From the NCBI GenBank assembly GCA_021234155.1, contig JAJEKV010000108.1, positions 2,274,676 to 2,338,675 on the forward strand: a stretch of DNA of 64,000 nt, written 5' to 3'. Below the pieces are notes generated by a model that was given only the letters and a program-made list of their open reading frames with translations, searched no databases and had not been told where the DNA came from. The stretch comes from Isoetes taiwanensis. Lineage: Eukaryota > Streptophyta > Lycopodiopsida > Isoetales > Isoetaceae. Positions 59,950-64,000 of the stretch are shown in pieces (the first letter of the stretch is position 1; the number at the start of each line of letters is the position of its first letter). The position numbers and the translations under genes are program-made.

Positions 59950-62900
59950 GCCGGATTTTTTAGGGCCAAACCCCCCGATTTTCGAACCATGGGTACAGGA
60001 TGATATAAGGGAAGAAACCCTGTATCGAGCCCTCAAGGTGCAGAGGAAGAAAGAGTCTCTACCACTGCAACAAACATACAAGGATTCACCCGGACCAAGA
60101 ACCCCTTTGCCACTCGTGGCAGACATACAAGAGATGGACTTTATAGAGTGTTTAGAACCTCTCCCTCAAACAACCGTAACCCCGAGTCCCATCTTCACCA
60201 ATCTCCAATCCTTTCATCCTCCCTACTCCACCCACAATGCAACAACCACATTATGGGGATACTTCCAACATGAAGCTGGCTCCTGGATATAATTTGACCC
60301 CAGTTGATAACGTAAAATTTGTAAGGTTCAACAAAATTTTGTGATTTTGATAGTTTGGATTGTATAGACGAGATTGCAGCTAGTCCTGATTGCTTAGAGC
60401 TGATAGCTGAAGCCTAAGTCACTAAATGAGGGCCACCTAATTATGTTTTCTTTTACTATAATCCAAAGAAAGATAGTGAAGATAATGATCCTAATATTGA
60501 GGACTTTCTTTTACATGAAATTCTCCACAATCCTACTTCTAGTAAGAAGACAGGGGAAAAGCAAAAAAAAAAAATATCAAAGTTGACAGAAATACCAGAA
60601 AATTATATCAAAGTTGACAAAAATACTAGAAAGAAGAGATCTAACTATTCAGCTTCTGTTAATTGTCCTCCTATCTCACTGCCTTTCTTTTCTCGAATGA
60701 GAAAGTGTCCTGGAACCTCAGGGGCATAAAAGGCCAAGAAGAAGATTCATTTTTTCAAGTCAAAGAGTTTAAGACGGGATGTAATGCGTATCCAAGAGCA
60801 TCATCTTCCTACCTTCCAAGCATTCGACCTTGCAAAGTGGATAAGAAGGGGATAAACACCCATGCGAGCCCCTTAGATGGAGGGACGAGCCCGTTTATCT
60901 ACTGTAAAGGGTAAGCAGGGGTGTTTATACCCTTTAATCGGCGGGCCACAAACGAGCTCCATAGCAAGCTTCTCACGACCCAGAACAATGTTTATCAGCT
61001 GGTTCGGATTTTTAAACAAGATTACCACGATATAGAGCAAGATTATCACGACCAAAACAAGTTTATCATGACCAGAGCTACCATCAAAGCTGAACATATA
61101 TTACCAAGCTGAAGGGGAAGCTGATTCTGGGCATGCAGAGAAGGTTCGCGCATATATCACAGATCTGTGATGGACGCTTAGGATTGTGTTGTTCACAAAT
61201 CCTACCAGTTAAGGGAGGATAAATCCACCATATTCATTCCAACTAGGGGTATAGACCTGAATGCCATTTAAATATACAGCAGCCCCCACAACAACTAGCA
61301 GTGCATCCAATGCATCCAAGGTAATATTATTTTTGGAATTATCAACATCTATACCTCCATGGACGCAAGAGACAAATACTCTCTTTGGCAAGAAATCTTA
61401 GCTTGATGCAATCATCACATCAATACCAAGGACTGGGTGATAGCAGGGGATTTTAATAATATGCCACGTTGGGATCTGAAAATTGGTACTAAGATCAACA
61501 TATGAAGAGATGAAAGGACAGCTGGCATCGTCTCATTGATTAGTTAAATCTGCAATATATCCCCTTCTCAAAGGACCTTACCATAGAGGTATAAGGTCTT
61601 GGATTTAGCACAGAAGATCTGCCGAGTAAGTCTAGGTAAGCGGCAAGTGATTTGGTTACACACAAGGGACAAAAATATGTAAGAACTTGCATTGACGTGG
61701 ATTATTGAACTTCATAACTAGGAAATAATAATATATAAACTTATTAACTAATGAGATATTAGTGCAACTGGAGTCATAAGAGATAAGAGTATCATCAGAC
61801 ATTCGTACCTTATATAGGTTCTATATCACCAATCCCAATGCAAGTTTTCTTGATATCTGCTCTGAGCTTAGGGATGTTCTTTCGGACCACTTCCTTCAGA
61901 TCCTTGACTCAGCTCAAGGTAGAATCAACATGCCCAATTTCCACTCCACTTTTTAAGCTTAACTGCACTTTCTTAATCAAAAGGGCCTTCTGTGAGGAGC
62001 TTAGTCCTTACTATCAACAACTGCTAAGAATAGCGGAACATCAATCAATGCAACAGTTTAGTAAATGGCAAAACGATTTTAAAAACTATAGATGTTCAAG
62101 ATGGAAAAGCAGAGCCTAATTCTTAGAATCAAAGAGATTAAACAGCCTCTATTGGAGGATCCATCCAATCTCAATCTGCATCTGCAAGAAATTGAATTGA
62201 AAATTTACATTAAGGACATCGAAGAAAAGGAGGCCAGAGGCATGGCCCTTAGGACCAAAATTTAATTCTTTAGCTCTACTGACAATGCTAACTCAGCTTA
62301 GTTCTTCAGAATGGCCAAAAGGAGAGTCATTGGTAAGGCTATTACTCAGATTGAAGATGACCATGGTTCTAGTTTCATAAATGATAACCAGAAAATTGTT
62401 GTTTTCTAATCTTCTTACACTCAGCTATTTCAATCCTCTCCTCTATCCAAGATGATAAAATAACCTATGCCTACTTCTCCTATATTCCATTAGCTTTCAT
62501 GTCTACTTCTCCTTTGCACTCATTGCAAACAAAAAACCTTGCTCCCAGATAGAGGCTACTGTCAGGATTTACATCTCGAAGGATAGGATGCACATGGTTG
62601 CTTGGCAAGAGATGGTCCAACGAATAAAAGGCCTTGGCTATAAAGATCTCTTCTTATAGGCCCAAGACCTGGGAGCCAAGTACACATGGAAAGCTATTCA
62701 TCACAACCATTCTCATGCAATGCAATTTCTCAATTACTAGATTGGAGATGGTCATCCACTGGGGAGCAAAACAATCAAACATGAACCTCTTGATTCTGCT
62801 CATGCTCAATTTCATTCAGCTCCAAACACTTCTCTTCTTGCCATAGAAATCTCATCAAAGTCTGGCATCAGATCAATTCCAATTACATGCACAAAGACAT

Positions 62901-63040
62901 GGATGACAAATGTGAGGACATGTCCATCTTCTAGTCTGATCTTTTTTCTAATCAAGATAGGCAAATCTTGGCTGAGGAACACCCAAGACTATACATGAAA
63001 TGGAAAGGGGCTGGCATATTCAAGCTAAAAGCCATGTGAA
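59950..63040 (+). mobile_element. LINE B: degenerate L1-type retrotransposon with internal deletion
   Basis: ORF1-like sequence at about 60,340-60,700 is followed by the endonuclease start VSWNLRGIKGQEED at 60,705-60,746. Then come DARDKYSLWQEIL (about 61,355-61,400) and DWVIAGDFNNMPRW (61,431-61,472), the GDFN block. Next are EKEARGMALRTKI and AKRRVIGKAITQIEDDHGSS (62,224-62,370), the usual linker before the RT. The sequence then jumps to HMVAWQEMVQRIKGLGYKDL (62,590-62,650), which belongs to the region after the RT in plant LINEs. The RT fingers and palm, including the YADD box, are missing. There are many stops. The 5' limit is uncertain. Between 60,790 and 61,340 the frame is unclear and may hold an insertion. 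Confidence 0.82.
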
Positions 63041-63050
63041 AGATTGCTAT

Positions 63051-63195
63051 CTACGGTCTAGATCGAGGAATAAAGGGCAAATATGCCCATCCGACAGCTC
63101 TCGATGCCAGGAGTCACCCCCCTGTGAATATGAACCCAAAGGGGATTTCATGGGAATTTTAATTTAATTTAAGAGTGTTGGATGTAATGGTAGTA
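63051..63195 (-). mobile_element. Half copy of the foldback element
   Basis: The reverse complement of this stretch matches the left arm and the start of the loop of 42,108-42,506: GGATGGGCATATTTGCCCTT, CCCCTTTGGGTTCATATTCA and CCATTACATCCAACAC-like sequence. No second arm is seen, so it is truncated or diverged. It lies directly after LINE B. Confidence 0.7.
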
Positions 63196-64000
63196 TCCAA
63201 ACCTATTCAGAATCTAAATGAGAGATATATCTTATATTCATAGTAGAAAAAGGCTTTTCTTTAGGTCAATACATGGCCAAAACTCATTTGTTAAAATATG
63301 TGACCTTTAGTTTTAAGACTACAATGGAGAAAAGGCCGAGTTTTTTGAATTCTTGAGTTTTCTACCACGCTGCTACTATTAAAATATTAGGGCAGAATGG
63401 TTTTTTGAGCTCTTGAGATTTCTGCCATGCTTGTGTTCTTGACGATTAGGGCTGAATGAATTTTTTGTATTCTTGAAATTTCTGTTTTGTTCCTGCTATT
63501 GAAGATTAGGGCAAAATGAATTTTTGAATTCTTGAGTTTTCTGGTGTATAAGAAGTGATGTTCAATCATGAACCAAAGATGGATGCCTGCATTTTGAAAC
63601 ACCTCGCCTACATTGAATATGTAGCAAAATAACAGGGGGTTGTTTTTGTATTTTTGTACGTTTTTTAACATGGTTTTTATATGATTTCGTGACGGTATTT
63701 GATCAGACGTACTAATCGGTACATCTAGAGTGCGCATACTATCACAATATTTTTAGTGGCATTTTTTAATGGTTACAACTATGATTTCATCAAATATCCT
63801 AAATCGAACATGCAAGCATCGAACAAGGTTATTTTAGGGTTCTTGGAGTTTTCAAGGTTTCTGCTTCCATTTTCTTTCAGGGCTTGGTAAGGCAAGGGCT
63901 TGGAGCGAGGTTCTATTTCTGTAGCCGAGTAGATTGTGGAAAAAAAACCATAGTTCAGCTTCCTTTCCTTTAGTTTTGAAATGCCGCTGCAAATAATCTG
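63196..64000. other. AT-rich DNA with a 60-bp tandem repeat
   Basis: Apart from the tandem repeat at 63,341-63,541 I see nothing. The minus frame 63,387-63,737 (116 codons) is created by that repeat. Confidence 0.5.
63341..63541 (+). repeat. Three and a third copies of an exact 60-bp period
   Basis: TTTTTTGAATTCTTGAG and its variants start at 63,341, 63,401, 63,461 and 63,521. Shared parts are TTCTTGAGATTTCTG and GATTAGGGC(A/T)GAATG. There are no indels between the full copies. Confidence 0.92.

Overview
This looks like nuclear DNA of a flowering plant, from a transposon-rich and probably heterochromatic region. Reasons: two L1-type LINEs (non-LTR retrotransposons), CACTA-type DNA transposon ends with GC-rich subterminal repeats, a long GC-rich satellite array, and decayed pieces of typical plant genes (a PPR protein, a GDSL lipase and the intron-containing snRNP protein SNU13/NHP2L1). 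I see no intact conventional gene, no rRNA or tRNA gene, no CRISPR array and no prokaryotic operon. The species cannot be told from the sequence.

Layout, left part (1-42,100). A LINE on the minus strand ('LINE A') is split in two. Its ORF1, endonuclease and linker lie at 38,814-42,100, and its reverse transcriptase lies at 1-1,248. The material between them (1,249-38,813) starts with CACTACAA, ends with TTGTAGTG and is flanked on both sides by the trinucleotide TTG. Removing it in thought, with one TTG, brings an open LINE frame together just upstream of the RT motif PGSDGIPVEFF. The interruption therefore reads as a single CACTA-type insertion of about 37.6 kb. Inside it are GCGTCGTT-rich subterminal regions at both ends, two AT-rich arms with no recognisable transposase, and a satellite array at about 9,890-30,810.

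The satellite has a GC-rich unit of about 1.06 kb with 19 countable landmarks. At the left edge a 290-bp sub-unit is amplified. Three units carry the same 280-bp insertion at the same place, giving a higher-order pattern. Most units keep a GGATCC stem-loop.

Layout, right part (42,100-64,000). A 400-bp foldback element adjoins the 5' end of LINE A. A second pair of inverted CACTA-like ends with a GCGGCGGCCAAGGCCGCCGC palindrome lies at 45,151 and 57,866. Between these are a PPR pseudogene, a GDSL-lipase exon, one copy and part of a second copy of a duplicated 1.8-kb segment, several short tandem duplications and a SNU13 pseudogene with tandemly duplicated exons. A second LINE ('LINE B', plus strand, about 59,950-63,040) has lost the core of its reverse transcriptase. 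It ends beside half a copy of the foldback element.

Caution on sequence quality. The two copies of the 1.8-kb segment differ in a cluster where CAG/CTG in one copy is replaced by CG-type strings or small indels in the other. The satellite units vary in a similar way. This resembles base-calling trouble at methylated cytosines in long-read data. Frames and unit-to-unit divergence in the GC-rich parts should therefore be read with care.
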